Of a DNA stretch of 6,147 nt, positions 5,875-6,147 are shown one piece after another. The notes under the pieces were generated by a model. It was not told the origin of the DNA and did not search any database. It saw only the letters and a program-made list of their open reading frames with translations. Position 1 is the first letter of the stretch; every line of letters begins with the position of its first letter. Origin of the DNA: Desulfobacterales bacterium (GTDB taxonomy: Bacteria > Desulfobacterota > Desulfobacteria > Desulfobacterales > Desulfobacteraceae); contig JAKSBO010000338.1 of assembly GCA_022361095.1 (NCBI GenBank), forward strand, positions 1-6,147, read 5' to 3'. The translations under genes and the position numbers were made by a program.

Positions 5875-6147
5875 CTATTGTTTCCAGAATTCGGGGACCA
5901 GAAGTATAATGACAGTGTAAATCTCAAGCCGCCCTGCAAGCATGCACCAGGAGAGAAGCCATTTGCCGGCCTGGGGCAGGTGGGCAAAGTTTTCCGCCGG
6001 GCCCACCGTGCCAAAGCCGGGTCCGATGTTTCCTATGCATGAGGCCACTGCGCCCAACGATGTCAAAAGATCCACACCCAGTGAAGATAAGAGCGCCGTG
6101 GCGATCACAAAAATCAGGATGTATAAGGCGATGAATCCCAGGATAGA
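5875..6147 (-). CDS. trkH: TrkH-type potassium uptake channel subunit (C-terminal 90 residues, cut by right edge)
   Basis: The frame is open from the right edge to TAG at 5877-5875, giving the last 90 residues of an inner-membrane K+ transport protein that normally works with the cytoplasmic regulator TrkA. In the fragment, residues 2-24 (ILGFIALYILIFVIATALLSSLG) are a membrane helix. Residues 25-40 form the last pore helix, followed by the fourth pore loop GNIGPGFGTVGP (39-50), and residues 62-86 (KWLLSWCMLAGRLEIYTVIILLVPE) form the final membrane helix, with the family motif GRLEI. It ends with the typical short tail FWKQ, so the C-terminus is intact. KtrB, a close relative, is less likely given the AHLP...KWLLS...GRLEIYTV ending. 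The gene is convergent with the oxidoreductase, with 106 bases between stops. Confidence 0.9.
   Translation of the reverse strand, partial: SILGFIALYILIFVIATALLSSLGVDLLTSLGAVASCIGNIGPGFGTVGPAENFAHLPQAGKWLLSWCMLAGRLEIYTVIILLVPEFWKQ

Noticed and set aside
5827..6042. A 71-residue plus-strand open frame starting in the convergent spacer
   Set aside because: Most of it is antisense to the conserved TrkH C-terminus, and it has no ribosome site before its GTG start.

Overview
The window looks like ordinary chromosomal DNA from an anaerobic, sulfate-reducer-type bacterium, most likely of the Desulfobacterales. This rests on the near-balanced base composition, the style of the Mo/W-bis-MGD oxidoreductase and of the NTF2-like protein, and a convergent intergenic hairpin that resembles (from memory) repeats I associate with that order. 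No 16S or other marker is present, so the taxonomy is an inference.

Layout, left to right. (1) 1-427, minus strand: the first 142 residues of a single-pass membrane protein with a long cytoplasmic or periplasmic coiled coil, running off the left edge. (2) 450-1979, minus strand: guaA, a complete GMP synthase, 22 bases upstream of gene 1 and probably cotranscribed with it. (3) 1980-2129: a compact divergent control region with an 8-bp inverted repeat. (4) 2130-2693, plus strand: efp, a complete elongation factor P with Lys32 at the tip of the modification loop. (5) 2694-3154: 461 bases with no gene but several dyad symmetries and a candidate promoter. (6) 3155-3631, plus strand: a 158-residue NTF2/SnoaL-like protein of unknown function, whose relatives are often labelled phosphoribosyl-AMP cyclohydrolase, almost certainly in error. 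(7) 3632-3821: an unusually structured spacer with three separate nested inverted repeats. (8) 3822-5768, plus strand: a cytoplasmic, 648-residue molybdopterin [4Fe-4S] oxidoreductase with no partner subunit in view. (9) 5769-5874: a convergent spacer with an interrupted hairpin. (10) 5875-6147, minus strand: the last 90 residues of a TrkH-type potassium channel subunit, running off the right edge.

The genes do not form one pathway. guaA and efp are housekeeping genes (GMP synthesis; rescue of ribosomes on proline runs) read divergently. The 3155 gene and the oxidoreductase share a strand but are separated by 190 structured bases, so cotranscription is uncertain. I see no CRISPR array, RNA gene, insertion sequence, toxin-antitoxin pair or defence system. 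The parts most deserving a second look are the orphan molybdoenzyme, the NTF2-like protein with its long leader, and the structured spacer between them.
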